Shown piece after piece: positions 21,844 through 34,887 of a DNA stretch of 64,000 nucleotides; the first letter of the stretch is position 1, and each line of letters begins with the position of its first letter. The stretch covers positions 1-64,000 of the forward strand of contig SWBL01000218.1 of assembly GCA_024195585.1 (NCBI GenBank). Direction: 5' to 3'. A program made the translations under genes and the position numbers. Source of the DNA: Aureobasidium sp. EXF-3400. Lineage: Eukaryota; Ascomycota; Dothideomycetes; Dothideales; Saccotheciaceae. The notes beneath the pieces are model-generated. The model had not been told where the DNA came from. It saw nothing but the letters and a program-made list of their open reading frames with translations, and did no database searches.

Positions 21844-24800
21844 ATGATGGCTGCCGAAGTCGATGAAGAATTGCAGTTGATGCGCGCATCGGCAGAACTT
21901 TTGTCGGATCTGCAAGCTGCGCTTTCGAAACTGCTGTGGAAACGAGGAGACAAGGGCCACGTCCACCATCTTGTTCGTTCACGCGATCTCGACCATGTCA
22001 TTCAGTTGGTATTCTTTGTATCCCAGTCCCAGAGTCCCAGTACGTTACTGATACAATCTACAGATCGAACCTTTCCAAGGAGAACCTCAATTGCTCGATG
22101 CTTATCTCAAGACACTGTTGCCCCCGATTGTCGAAGCATACCTAGCCTTTCTTCAAGTTCAACAAGCAAAGTCTCCTTCCAGCCTCACAGTCTCTCTCGA
22201 TGTCGCCGCCAGTAAGCTGTTATACACTTTTTGCAAGGTCCGAGGAGAGAAGATCATCATTGGCTTCCTCAACAATGAACCCAGATATCTGGAGCTCGTC
22301 TTAGCCAACCTTGAGGACTTCAGAACCTTGAGCGCAGAATCAGATACTGCCTGGGAGAAGTCATATGTCTTGCTTCTATGGCTGACTCACTTGATGCTTG
22401 TGCCATTCGATCTCAGTTCGATATCGGCTGTTGCTCGGCCTCCCGAAGTTCACGAGTACATGTCTCTACAACCACAGGTCCCCTCGATCGCACGACGTGT
22501 TATAGCCTTGGGTATCCATTACCTCGCAAGCCCTACGCGGGAACAAGATGCTGCAGCCAGAATGCTTGTACGTTTGGTCACCAGACCCGATATGCAACGC
22601 CTCGAACTTCCCGCTGCCCTTGTGTCTTGGGCATTGACGAAGCTCCTGAATCCATCTGCTTCACCAAACTCCAACCTTCACACTTTCTTGGGCCCACTTC
22701 GGTTCTTGGTAGGAATGACGGTATCGGTCGACACTCCGGAAGTCGCTAGTCTCATGCCATCCATCTACTCTGTTGGTCAGAGACTCATGGACGATGCGAT
22801 GCTCGCTTTCCTAAGCTCTTCCGCTGTTACAAAGAAACTTGTCGTTAAGCTACTGCGTAATGTAGCTTTGTTGAGCCTGCAATGTTCCTTCGATGGCCTC
22901 ATTGGCTTTTTTGAGGCATCCAATGTCTTGGAAGAGACCATCGAGTACTGCTTACAGTCACTCGAGGATCGCGATACGCCAGTGAGATTTGCAGCCAGCA
23001 AAGCACTGAGTATGATAATCTTACGACTCGACCCAGAGATGGGTTATGAAGTCATTCAGGCAGTCCTCGAGAGTTTCAAGGAAGACATGCCCAAGTCTTC
23101 CTCGAAGCCTGATTTCGGTGCAGCAAATGCATTGAGATGGCATGGTCTGACCTTGACACTGGCACATGCATTGTTCAGGAGGTCAGCGTCGCCGCAGCAA
23201 CTTCCCGAGATCCTGAACGCTTTACTGTTAGCACTCAGCTTTGAGCAGAGATCTGCTGTTGGTGTAAGTACTGGAAGTAACGTCCGTGATGCCGCATGTT
23301 TCGGAATTTGGTCACTATCTCGAAGATATACCACGAAGGAATTGTTATCAACAGACACATCCCAAATTGGGTTCGAATTCTGTCGAGACGCCGCATCTAT
23401 CATTCAAGTCGTTGCTATACAGCTTTTACTTTCTGCTTGCTTGGATCCTTCCGGCAACATTAGAAGAGGATCGTCAGCTGCTTTACAGGAGCTTATTGGT
23501 AGGCATCCTGATCAAGTCAGCAATGGTATCTCCCTCGTTCAAGTGGTGGACTACCATGCAGTTGGACTGCGGCAGCGCGCCATGGTGGACGTGGCTCAAG
23601 ATGCTGCGAGCCTCGATACTATATATCGAGAGGCACTGCTTGTCGCGCTCGGGAAGTGGAGAGGTCTCGGTTCCACTGATGTTCTTTCTCGTGAGGCTGC
23701 CGCGGAGTCTATCGGTTTGCTATGTGCTCCTCAACTGCCTCAGTATGTCTGTATCACGCTTGAGAACTTACAGCAATGTCTCTTTGCGTTCCCAAACTCC
23801 GATGTCGAACAATGCCATGGGTCTTTGCTTGCTCTGTCGAAGATTCTCGACACCAAGATGCTTCAATCGACCAAAGGCGACAACTCGGATTCGAGCAGCA
23901 AAAACATGACATATTTGCTGTCCCTCTGGAAGCTATTTGACGAGGAAGGGCATCTCTATAAGAACCAGACTTCACGGGCCACGCGTGCAGAATTGCCATC
24001 CGCTGTAGCAAGGCTCTTAGCATCCATATCGGAGCTTTCTCTACTATCTGAGACAAATCATATGGATCTAACATCACAGACACCCAAGTTGAGGCCGATC
24101 ATATCTGCTTTGATCTCCTCTTCAGACACTTCCGTCTCGCAAGTTTTACCGCGTCTGGTAATGGCACTCTCACGACTGAGTCAATCAGGCTTCTTGACCA
24201 CGCCGATCCTGAATCTCTCCGACTGTCTACCTAGGATCGCGCACGATGCCTCAGGTATGGTCTTACAAGGGCCCGGGCGGGTCATTGCTCTTGGCTCGGC
24301 GTTTCCATGGCTGCAAAATATCTACCACTGCAATCGAATCATAGCTTGCGATCTTCTATCAAACATGATTCAAACAGCTCCTCTGACTGAATGGCGCATC
24401 GTTGGTTTACAAGCCGTGGACCTCATGATCCAAGCAGATACTATTGACGCTGACATCTTGCCTGGAGTTCTCTCTGCTCTCGATGCTGGTCTTAACGACT
24501 ACACCATTACTGAAAGGGGAGACGTTGGTTCGCTGGTGCGAACACAGGCTATACAATGCGTTCAAAGCATGTGGAAGTCAACCCAGACACAAATAGATGC
24601 AGGATCACGTCGTCTTCTAGAGGGGAATATCATTCGCTTATCTCTTGAGAAGATGGACAGGGTCCGACTCCAAGCTGCAAGATGTCTGGAACAAGACCTC
24701 AACGCGATAAGGTCAGTTGCTCGCTCTCATTTGTTCCACTCTGCGACCAGCTAACGTAGACATAGTGTTTCCGATGTGGATGTGACGAGTTACCGGTATT

Positions 24801-25480
24801 TTCTGAGCTTGTTCGCGCCTCTGAATGATAGCCCGCCTAGCTGGAAACGTGACGCAATCCTAAAGGGAAGTATATCCTGCGCTGGAGTGGGTGCAGAGGG
24901 GTTACTACGGGCCTCTCGTATGGCTTTGGTCGACACGTTATCAAGAGGAAGTGACAGCATGAGATCTGATTGTTTGTCTGCTCTGACAAATTGCTTGAGA
25001 GAGCTCATAGCGAAAGAGGCCGAGACTCAACCCCTTTTAGAGCTTATAGCGTACCTACTAGATGCGCTCCCCTCTATTGTTCCTCTCGACGGCTCCTTCA
25101 AGTAAGTCCAGTCACATACCTGCAATCGTACCTTCTGACCTATAATTAGTTGGCGAGTCTTGCTATCCTTGGTCCAGAAAGCGCATTTCAAATCCAACAA
25201 CATTCCGAGGATACTGGCCGCTATCGAGGTTTACCAGGCCCTGGCTGAGAAACCGACTGCCCGTGCCGACACTCTGAAGAAGCTTGTCAGCATGCTGAGA
25301 ACGAACCCATATCCAACGGTGAGCAAATAACTGCCAGACTTAGATGCCGAATGTTGACGATGACAGATTCGGACTGCAGTGGCTGAATGTTTGTTTCTTG
25401 CAACAGGCGATCAAGCCCTGAAGATCATTGACTGGAACAAGCCATCGCAGGCCTACAATGTGCCGATCGATGTGCGGTGA
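21844..25480 (+). CDS. Tubulin-folding cofactor D (TBCD/Cin1/Alp1)
   Basis: Chaperone that binds beta-tubulin after CCT and assembles the alpha/beta heterodimer with cofactors C and E. Five exons: 21844-22008, 22064-24711, 24766-25101, 25150-25318, 25367-25480, giving 1,143 aa. Family signature at the first junction: DHVIQL then IEPFQGEPQLLDAYLKTLLPPIVEAYL. The bulk is HEAT-repeat helix pairs (e.g. DRDTPVRFAASKALSMI, VRLQAARCLEQDLNAI), and the C-terminal cofactor D domain follows VSDVDVTSYRYFLSLFAPLND. A second ATG is three bases downstream (21847), so the exact start is open by one residue. It is tandem with PAG1; both affect cell shape, but I see no evidence of co-regulation. Confidence 0.92.
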
Positions 25481-25684
25481 TTGTTCCGCATCACGGAATG
25501 TGACCGCTTTCGTACAGCTGCTTCTTCCTCCCGCACTACCCTAACGGCAGTCTCACGAAGCGGGGTCCCCACGGAGCTCTACCACCTTGCGGGGTATGCT
25601 CTGTTCATTGTTGTATTAAGAACTCATGGCTGCCAGCGACATCCCATGATCTCGTCGCTGTTATTGGTCGTATGAATCTTTAAG

Positions 25685-27472
25685 ATGCTTTCTCTCTTGA
25701 TCTCGTTCGCTCAGACCCAGGCAGATGAACATCCTATTCGATTCATTCTCATTATATCTCTGTTGTTACCACTGTCATACTTTGTGACCAACGAGTTCAT
25801 ACGAAAGAATGCAAGGATCCCAGGATTCAATGGACCGCCAGGAAAACTGGTGTTTGGAAACATACCCGACATAAAATACAACGCTGCTGAAAAGGTCATG
25901 ATCTCAAAAGAACTATACATCGTGTGCTCCCGCTGACTCTCACAAAGTATCGAGAGTGGTCAAAGACGTATGGCGATGTGTATCAAATTCAACTAGGAAA
26001 CATCCCAATCATTGTTTGCAACTCTGCCGAAGCCTGCCGAGTTTTGTTTGGGCATTTCTCACAGGCCCTCAGCTCGAGACCAGTCTTCTATACCTTTCAT
26101 AAAGTATGTATCTGTCAATTGAGATGTGTTGTCCTTTCAGGTTGACTGACCCAAGTCTAGGTTTTATCCAACACGGCAGGAACAACCATCGGCACATCAC
26201 CATTCAGCGACAGTCTCAAACGTCGTCGTAAAGGTGCTGCATCTGCGCTGAACAAACCTTCAGTGGCCAGCTATGTTGGTCATCTAGATGTAGAGACTCT
26301 GGCGTTCGTCAAGGAAGGCCTGGAATATGGAGCCGCTGGTACACAATCTGTGGACCCAATGCCCATGATCCAGCGTTTGAGTCTTAGCTTGGCTTTGACA
26401 CTGAACTGGGGCACTCGTTTGGGCAGCCGAAACGATCCTCTATTTCACGAGATCACAGAGGTTGAGGAAGAAATTTCAAAGGTAAGCTGCCTTTGTCATA
26501 CACCTTACATGTCGTATGCTAACCCAACATAGTTTAGGAGCACAAGTGGCAACATGCAAGACTATGTGCCATTCCTTCGTCTGAATCCATTCAATGCCGG
26601 CTCCACGCGAGCCAGAGAGATGAGACAACGCCGAGACGTGTACTTGACCAAGTTGAACAAAGACTTGGATGACCGAATGGCGAAGGGGACACATAAACCC
26701 TGTATTCAGGCCAATGTCATCCAGGACAAGGAAGCAAAACTCAACAAAGAAGAGCTCACAAGCATCAGCTTGACCATGCTGAGTGGAGGGCTGGATACTG
26801 TGACGACACTGGTGGCCTGGAGTATTGCGCTTCTTGGACAAAGACCGGACATTCAAGAGAAGGCCATACGTGAGATCCGCAAGATGTTTAGCGAAGACGA
26901 GATACTCTGCGCACCAGAAGATGAAATGAAGTGCGAATATGTGATGGCTCTCGTCAAGGAGTGTCTGAGGTATGAGAAAGCAGAATTGATGCTTGACGGC
27001 GTATGACTTACAGGCATACAGATATTACACGGTTTTACGATTGGCTCTTCCTCGAACGACGGTCAAAGACATCACATACGAAGGCAAGCTAATTCCAGCT
27101 GGGACGACTATATATCTGAATGCGTGGGCGTGCAACATGGATCCAGCCGTGTGGAAGGACCCCGAAGTGTTCAGACCAGAGAGATGGCTCGAGCAGCCAG
27201 ACGCACCTCTGTTCACGTACGGAGTTGGATATCGAATGTGCGCGGGAAGCTTGCTGGCAAACAGAGAGCTGTACCTTGTGTTCATGAGGATGCTGAGCTG
27301 CTTCGAAATCGAGAAGGGAACAGAGGTGGAAACACACCCGGTCAAGGGAAGTTCGGATCCAACAAGTTTGGTTTCGTTGCCACATCGCTACGAGGTCAAG
27401 TTTAGGCCACGTAATGAAGTCAAGCTGAGAGAGCAGATAACAGCAAAAGAGAAGGTTTTGGGCGAGTGCTGA
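25685..27472 (+). CDS. phacA: Cytochrome P450, CYP504-type (phenylacetate 2-hydroxylase)
   Basis: Predicted to hydroxylate phenylacetate to 2-hydroxyphenylacetate, the entry step to homogentisate catabolism. Five exons: 25685-25894, 25948-26103, 26161-26481, 26533-26969, 27022-27472; 524 aa. There is an N-terminal membrane anchor (about residues 18-38). The I-helix is near 315 (SGGLDTVTT), the K-helix ExxR is ECLR near 371, FRPERW follows, and the heme loop FTYGVGYRMCAGS has Cys near 447. Stretches such as QALSSRPVFYTFHK, MPMIQRLSLSLALTLNWGTR and GTHKPCIQANVI match what I know of CYP504A enzymes closely, so the substrate call is better than generic. The last acceptor is the CATACAG at 27015-27021, which restores CLRYYTVLR. 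The start is 204 bp after the TBCD stop. Confidence 0.88.
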
Positions 27473-27750
27473 TGGAAGGAGATGGTAGCAATAACTAATG
27501 TCAGATACATTCTGTGTCAAGTCGTGATTAGCCTGGAAGTGTGTTCAGGATAATCCACAATTTCCACATCAGCCTGTCTTTCACCATGACATTTGGTGAT
27601 AGAAGTGACGGAGTGAGAAGTGAATGTCAGCATCAACGAGTGCACGGACCACAGCGAAAGTGCAGCGTTATCGTGAGGGTGCATGTCCAGAAAGGATGAA
27701 AGTGGGTGAAAGAGCAAGGACAGCAGAGACAAACATGACGAGACGCTGAA

Positions 27751-30219
27751 ATGGCTTTTGGTGGCCACGATTATCTGGGCAAACGCGACGACGACCTCGG
27801 TCGACGGCCAGGCTCGCAACCGCAGCCATGGTCTTGGTCTACTGCGCTGCGCTTGCGCCGCCGCCGGCTGGCCATGGGCCTGCTCGGTGCCTTCCTGCTA
27901 TGGCTCTTCGTACACAACATTCCCACGGATCTGGGTAGCGTCGATCAGCGCATGGGTCGTCCGCTGCGTCCGGGTCATCAAGTCAATGGCGTCGAGTTTG
28001 GCTATAGGCCGCCTGCTCGCCCTGCTCAACAAGCTGCCCATCCGAACACTCCCTCCAAAGAGCCGACTGGCCCTCCTCCCAAGCCGCAATCCATCGGAAC
28101 CCAAGAGACTCACTACTATGCCGGCCCTGTCAAATTCTACAGATTGGCAAAAACCATCCAGGCCATCGCCCGTACCATGGGTCACAGAAAAGACAATAGG
28201 AATGTCTTGTTTGCCGCTTCCAATCTCAAGAGCGCTGCAAACCTACTGCCCATGGCCTGCGAAATGGCCCGTGTAGACAAGAACTTTGTACATTTCACCT
28301 TGCTGGGACGGGATGCCATGCCTCTGGAAGACGTGCTCGAGATAAATGGTGTTGATCGCGACTCTTGTGACCTATTCATCCACGATGCCCGATGCGATTA
28401 TTCCGAGTACAGTACAGATGCTCGAGCAGAGGCTTCTGTAGTCGGCGCTCTTGGTCATATCCACATGTACATGCACCCACAAGCTGTCATTGTCGATGAC
28501 TCCTCTGTTGAAGACGCCTTCTTTATCAGGGCCCTACGCTCCAAACTTAGCATTCTAGCCACTCCACTTATCGAAGTTCCAAAGGGAAAGTACGAAGATT
28601 TCTTGTGGATGACCCGTCTCGACACCGGCGGCTTGACCTCGTGGCACAGGCCCAGCGTAAACATTCTCATCCACGCCCAGCCTCAATCATCAGGCTCGCT
28701 CCTGCGCCTTCTGCATTCCATCAAGACCGCCGATTACAGTGGACTTCCTTACCCTGATATCACCATTGACCTTCCTCCGGATGTTGAGCCGTTTGCACGC
28801 GACTACCTACGAGATTTCGAGTGGCCTCCTCACCAAGATCCTACCGGTCCACGTCAACGCAAAGTCAAAGTCCATCATCGCATCTCTACTGCAAAAACAA
28901 CGACCGAGACCAACGCCCTCCGCTTCCTTGAATCTTTCTACCCTGTCGATCCTGACAATTCTCACGTCTTGTTACTCTCTACACAGACAGAGCTGTCGCC
29001 TTTGTACTACCAGTATCTCATGTACCACGTCTTGCAACATCGATACTCGGCATATGGATCGGATGATGGTGACAATCTTTTCGGAGTGGTGCTCGCGACT
29101 CCTGATGCTTATCTCAATGGCACTGGTCCCTTCCATACGCTGACAATGTCTGATACCGAGAAAAAGGTCAAGAGCCTGGACGACTTGACTGTACCGTTCT
29201 TGTGGCAAGCCCCCAATGCTGATGCCGCTCTCATTTTCGGCGATGTCTGGGCTGAAGTCCACGACTATCTCAAGAACCGTCTTCGTGCAGTCCACGATAC
29301 ATCTTCAGTGCATCAAGCGCCTACAAAGCGTGCTAAACTCGTCTCAGATACCCAGCCCGGATGGCTTGAGTACATGCTAGAGTTGATGAGGGCGAGAGGG
29401 TGGAGAAATCACTACCCTGCTCAACTTGGTGCAGGAGCCTGGGCCACTGTGCATCGGGACCTCTTTCAGAAGCCAGAAGAGTACATGAACAAACCTGTAA
29501 AACTTGAAGACGAGCCGAAGGAGACAGAGCAAATCAACAAACCCGACGACGAAGAACCGTTCCTCGGTGCGGAACCAGCCGCAGATCAGATTCGTCGGCA
29601 GGAAGCATATCTTGCGCAGAAAGAACATGACACGCTACAGCATTCTCAGCCTTTGCATGCACTATTGCCCTACGAGACGGAGCTCACAGAAATCGGTCAC
29701 TTGCCGGCACTGGAGTTTACTGGACAGAAAGTGGAACGAGACGATTTTGGTCGTCTGGCAACAGAGTATCGACCGCTGCTGAAAACACAAGTCGGTGGCT
29801 GCAATGCTGCAGAAGCTTCCAACGATCGCAAATATGACCTAGGCAAGACAGGCGACTTGTTCTGTTTCATTGGCCAGCCCGACCTAGAGGAAGAAGAAGA
29901 CATGGTTGAGAAGACTGCCAAGGCTATACTGGGAGACGAGATATCCGAGCCGGCTTCATACGTCGTAGCGGAATCAAAGGAGCATGCAACTTCTCCTGAA
30001 ACTGTGGCTGCAGCAAAAGAGGCACCCCTTGACTCAGCAGCGAAACAGAAATTGGCGCACATGAAAGTTGAGCCACCTGTCATCAACCAAGTCAATCAGG
30101 AAGAACCAGAAGAGAAGGGAAAGGTACCAGTCAACGAGCCCTCTCCTAAGCATGGAGGAGGTACATTGAAGCCAGTCGTTGAAGATCTAGTGTCTCCAAA
30201 AGTGAAAGACAGTCAATGA
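27751..30219 (+). CDS. Predicted type II membrane glycosyltransferase-like protein, 822 aa
   Basis: A single-exon frame. A short basic cytoplasmic tail (RLRRRRL) precedes one membrane segment at residues about 40-58 (MGLLGAFLLWLFVHNIP), the topology of Golgi glycosyltransferases. The lumenal part has Rossmann-like segments (NVLFAASNLKSAANLLPMACEMAR; VNILIHAQPQSSGSLLRLLHSI; PDNSHVLLLSTQTELSPLYYQYL). Comparable fungal proteins are, to my knowledge, annotated as glycosyltransferase 2-like. No experimentally known substrate comes to mind, so the activity is inferred. The last about 170 residues are Glu/Lys/Pro-rich and disordered. The start at 27751 is the first ATG and leaves 40 residues before the anchor. 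Confidence 0.72.
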   Translation: MAFGGHDYLGKRDDDLGRRPGSQPQPWSWSTALRLRRRRLAMGLLGAFLLWLFVHNIPTDLGSVDQRMGRPLRPGHQVNGVEFGYRPPARPAQQAAHPNTPSKEPTGPPPKPQSIGTQETHYYAGPVKFYRLAKTIQAIARTMGHRKDNRNVLFAASNLKSAANLLPMACEMARVDKNFVHFTLLGRDAMPLEDVLEINGVDRDSCDLFIHDARCDYSEYSTDARAEASVVGALGHIHMYMHPQAVIVDDSSVEDAFFIRALRSKLSILATPLIEVPKGKYEDFLWMTRLDTGGLTSWHRPSVNILIHAQPQSSGSLLRLLHSIKTADYSGLPYPDITIDLPPDVEPFARDYLRDFEWPPHQDPTGPRQRKVKVHHRISTAKTTTETNALRFLESFYPVDPDNSHVLLLSTQTELSPLYYQYLMYHVLQHRYSAYGSDDGDNLFGVVLATPDAYLNGTGPFHTLTMSDTEKKVKSLDDLTVPFLWQAPNADAALIFGDVWAEVHDYLKNRLRAVHDTSSVHQAPTKRAKLVSDTQPGWLEYMLELMRARGWRNHYPAQLGAGAWATVHRDLFQKPEEYMNKPVKLEDEPKETEQINKPDDEEPFLGAEPAADQIRRQEAYLAQKEHDTLQHSQPLHALLPYETELTEIGHLPALEFTGQKVERDDFGRLATEYRPLLKTQVGGCNAAEASNDRKYDLGKTGDLFCFIGQPDLEEEEDMVEKTAKAILGDEISEPASYVVAESKEHATSPETVAAAKEAPLDSAAKQKLAHMKVEPPVINQVNQEEPEEKGKVPVNEPSPKHGGGTLKPVVEDLVSPKVKDSQ

Positions 30220-30475
30220 TGGAATGATTGAAACATCAACGACAATCACTGTGTACGAAATATATGTATGCTATAATGAAATGAAATCCACATCTAAGTT
30301 GCATTAAAAGCATGAAAAAGAAGTGGCTGAATATTTGCCTGGTATATCCTTATCGACCAAACACGCAACGCCTGCCATCCCATACCGAAACCAGCTCCAC
30401 TGGTGTTGTTCATCATGTACCGTTGAACGCCGTCGAGATACGATACATAGCTCATGATACATCCAGCTAGTCAAA

Positions 30476-33382
30476 TCACATATCGTGAATACCCATCTCT
30501 TCAATGTCGCAGTTTGGATGCACAATATAGAGAAGCCTCTCATTCTGCGTTGGACTTGTGCCAGATTCGTCTTCGCGAACTTCGCCACGGATACGCAAAA
30601 GTATGTTGTCCTGTCGCAAAGTTAGTAACGCTTGTTTGAGATTGAACCAGAGTTAGCTTCAACTTACCTTCACCATTCTCTTCAAGACCTTCCTTGTCTT
30701 GTCCGCCATAGCTTGAATCCCCTCGGCACTCTCTATATCTTGCTCTCTTGTCTCAGTGTACCAGAGCACAAGTTCTTCTTCTTCAACACCGTCTTCGTCT
30801 TGTTCATGGTCTGTGTAGACTCTGCTGACTAGACTGTTGACCATCTCACGATATTCCTCGGCTGTAATAGTTGTTTTCTGTCTTGGAACAGGTGCGTCGT
30901 CACCCATGATGGCATCTTGCTCTTCGTCCTGCTCGGCAGCTGCAATGATATCCTCCTGAAGTTGATCAATATTTTCGTCGTCGATATCGATATCATCTTT
31001 TTCGACACTGATAATACTCTGTCTCAGAAGCTGGAAAGCCTCATTGACAAATTCAGGGGTAACCTCATCGACACAGTTTGCCTTTGCAATGGCTTCGCTC
31101 AAGCGAATCATACTTTCAAGCTGTCTTACAGTGATTCTGTAGGAGTTTTTGCCAACGCCACCCTGTGAATCGTCGGCACGCAGCTCCTTGTATCTCTCAA
31201 CCAAAGTGGCCTTGGCTTCGTCGGTAAACACTGGTTGGAAGAGTCGTGCAAAACGAATGTATCGTTGAAGAGTCTCAGTACTGAACTCAGGCTCAACGGC
31301 ACTGTCGCGCAGGCGGTGGACATCGACTATGTGTTGTGCCAATTTCTTGTCAACGGCTTCGTTACATTCATCGAGAACGACAAAGAAGAGATCGAAACGA
31401 GACATGATGGGGGCACTCATGTTGATATTGGCTCGGAGCGTGGTCTTGCGATTGTAACGGCCACCCACAGGGTTAGCGGCTGCAAGGATGGAAGTACGGG
31501 CGTTCAAGGTGGCCTGAATGCCTGCCTTGGCAATCGAAATGGTCTGCTGTTCCATGGCTTCGTGGATAGCAACTTGGTCAGCAATGTCCATCTTGTCGAA
31601 CTCATCGATAGCACAAATGCCGTTGTCGGCAAGCATTAGAGCACCAGCTTCGATGGTGAATTCTCCAGTTTCCTCGTCCTTGACAACAGCGGCCGTGAGA
31701 CCAGCGGCCGAAGAAGCTTTGCCAGAGGTGTAGACGGCACGAGGAATAAACGAGCAAATGTACTTGAGGAACTGCGACTTGCTGGTACTGGGGTCGCCGA
31801 CAATGCAAATGTTAATGTCTCCGCGAAGAGCCATTCCCTCGGGGGTGGACTTGCTCACACCACCCATGAGTTGCAAGAGCAGTCCCTTCTTGACGACAGT
31901 ATGACCATAGATCATAGGGGCAATGGAGTCAACCAGGCGCATGAAGATGTTTGGACTATGGACCATGGTCTTCAGCTCGTTGATCTCATTTGGACTGAGC
32001 GAGGCCAAGTATTCGGACTGAGCGTCCTCACCGATCTTGTCCATGTCGGCATTCTTTGCCTGGTTGAGCGAGCTCATGATGTTTGTAGCTTGCCCTCTGA
32101 GCTGTTGGGTAGAGGCTTGGCCAGCCGTAGAAGCGTCAGGAGTGACCATGTTGGCCAGGAAAGCCATGCGGTAGGTAAGTTCGCGTACACCCAGAGCTTT
32201 GAGACCACCTACACCACTGCCACCAGCCTCAGCACCTCTGGGAGCAGAGCTGGTGTCACGTGTGGCTTGCGGACGCTGACCGGGGACTCTAAACTGACTG
32301 ACATCAGGCACAACGATAAGAGTGCCAGTGAAGATACACTTTTCACCAGCCTTTGCTCGGTCGACCATTTCGCCGCGTAGAATGACGTCCATGGTCCTGG
32401 GCATGCTGCCAGTAGGAATCTCAGAGCTGTTCTCTTGGATGCGGACTTTTTGCCAATCGACGAAGGTGCTTTGGCGGATGTCCAAACGCCATGCTTGACG
32501 GTTACCGCAAGTCAAGTTGGGACATTGCGTGGGCTCCGAGTAGCGGAAGATTTGCTCGACATTTGGGACAAGGGTGTTGCAGACTTCGCAAACAAAGGTT
32601 GCTAGCGAAAGTTCGGGACGAACTTCAGATGTGCGAGTCACAGTACCAGAGATGGACAGAAGGGAGCCAATCTGGCTGGTTCGTAGCTGGCGGACGCGTG
32701 AGACCAGAGGCAGGTTGTAGAAAGCAAGGGTGAAGACCTTGTCGGTCTGTTGGTTGGCCGTCTTGTGGAGGGTGGAATCATCGTGGCCATCGATGGAGGC
32801 ATCTGAAGTGTTTGGTGCCGAAGAGCCCGGCTGGCGATGTTGACGGAAATAGCGAGGAGCGTGGGTAGCAATGGCGTTGTGCAGGGCGCGAATCATGTAA
32901 GGGTGGTAGCGATAGAAGTCTTGCTGGATGGCTTGGGCAAGAACGGGCTTGGCTGCGTCCAGATGCCTGTAGTCGACGTATAGGGTGGACAGTGAATAGC
33001 GGGCCAGACCTTTGATCTGCTCGACGTAGTATCTGTCGGTGGTGGCAGCACTGGAGGCCGGGGCCAAGGCAGACGAGATGGGCTCTTCGGTAAAGGTGTT
33101 GAGGAAGTGTTCGAACTCCTGAGCCAGTCTCTCGGCGGTCGTGTCCATGACCTGCTCGACTTCGGGTCGCGGACCAGCTGTAGAGGGACCCCTGCGGCTG
33201 CCTCGTACACCAACGACTTCATCGTCTCCATAGGCAAAGGCATCGCTACCCAGGCCGGGGGTGCTCACAGACGGCGGGCCTCGTGGACGGGAGGCGGGTC
33301 TTCCAGTGGATTGTGCTGTCGGAGTGCGAGATTCAAGTTGATCGTTATCCGAGCGGATAACGGCGTCGAGAAGAGACGACAT
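30476..33382 (-). CDS. mcm6: DNA replication licensing factor MCM6
   Basis: Subunit of the MCM2-7 replicative helicase. Two exons, 33382-30668 and 30610-30476, giving 949 aa. The 57-nt intron falls just before the C-terminal winged-helix tail (DNILLRIRGEVRED ... HPNCDIEEM), so stopping at the first in-frame stop would lose 44 residues. The zinc finger is near residues 264-290 (CEVC...CPNLTC). The MCM6-typical segment TFVDWQKVRIQENSSEIPTG lies near 310. Walker A (GDPSTSKSQFLKY) is near 528, Walker B (CAIDEFDKM) near 592 and the arginine finger SRFD near 661. The first about 90 residues are disordered with S/T-P sites. It is divergent from IDI1. Confidence 0.96.
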
Positions 33383-33666
33383 GGTGTTGGTATGGGGGAG
33401 ACGTGCTCAATTGAGTGTTGTGAAAATGGCAGTGTTGTTTTCGGCCAAGCCAGAGCAACGCGGAGACGACGAGACGAGGCGCGACTCAATCAAGTGGCCT
33501 GATCGGGCTAGACTGACAGCGGGGCGGCTGGAGCGAGATTGAAGGTTGGAGATTGGCATTTGTCTTTCAGGGTCACCCAATTGTGAACTCGACGCCCGCT
33601 TTGTTTTTCTCCTGCTCTCTGTCCACGTCCTGCTGTTCTGTCCCTCTCAATTTACTTGTCGCCATC

Positions 33667-34584
<918 letters not shown>

Positions 34585-34887
34585 TCTTCTTTATACCATC
34601 TATGAGCTGCATAGATTTCCCTTAACCCTTTTTAATACATGTGCGACGGCCCAAGGCATTGGGATGGCATTGGAAAAGTCATAGCGTTTGAAAGAGATAC
34701 CCTATCATTATCACATACATGCAGAACTCCCCTTCTTACCAGATACGTACCAAATTCGAAGATGCCCAAACCTGATCTGGGAAGGAACGAAGGACAGACT
34801 CGACAGGCAACAGCGCTCGACCTGCCAGCCATCGTCATAAACCTCCCACCACATCTCACAATCTGACCCGATCCGCGCATCGCATTC
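34585..34887. other. IDI1 3' region and upstream region of the next gene
   Basis: A 303-bp tandem spacer. I see no gene, repeat or clear promoter element in it. Confidence 0.4.
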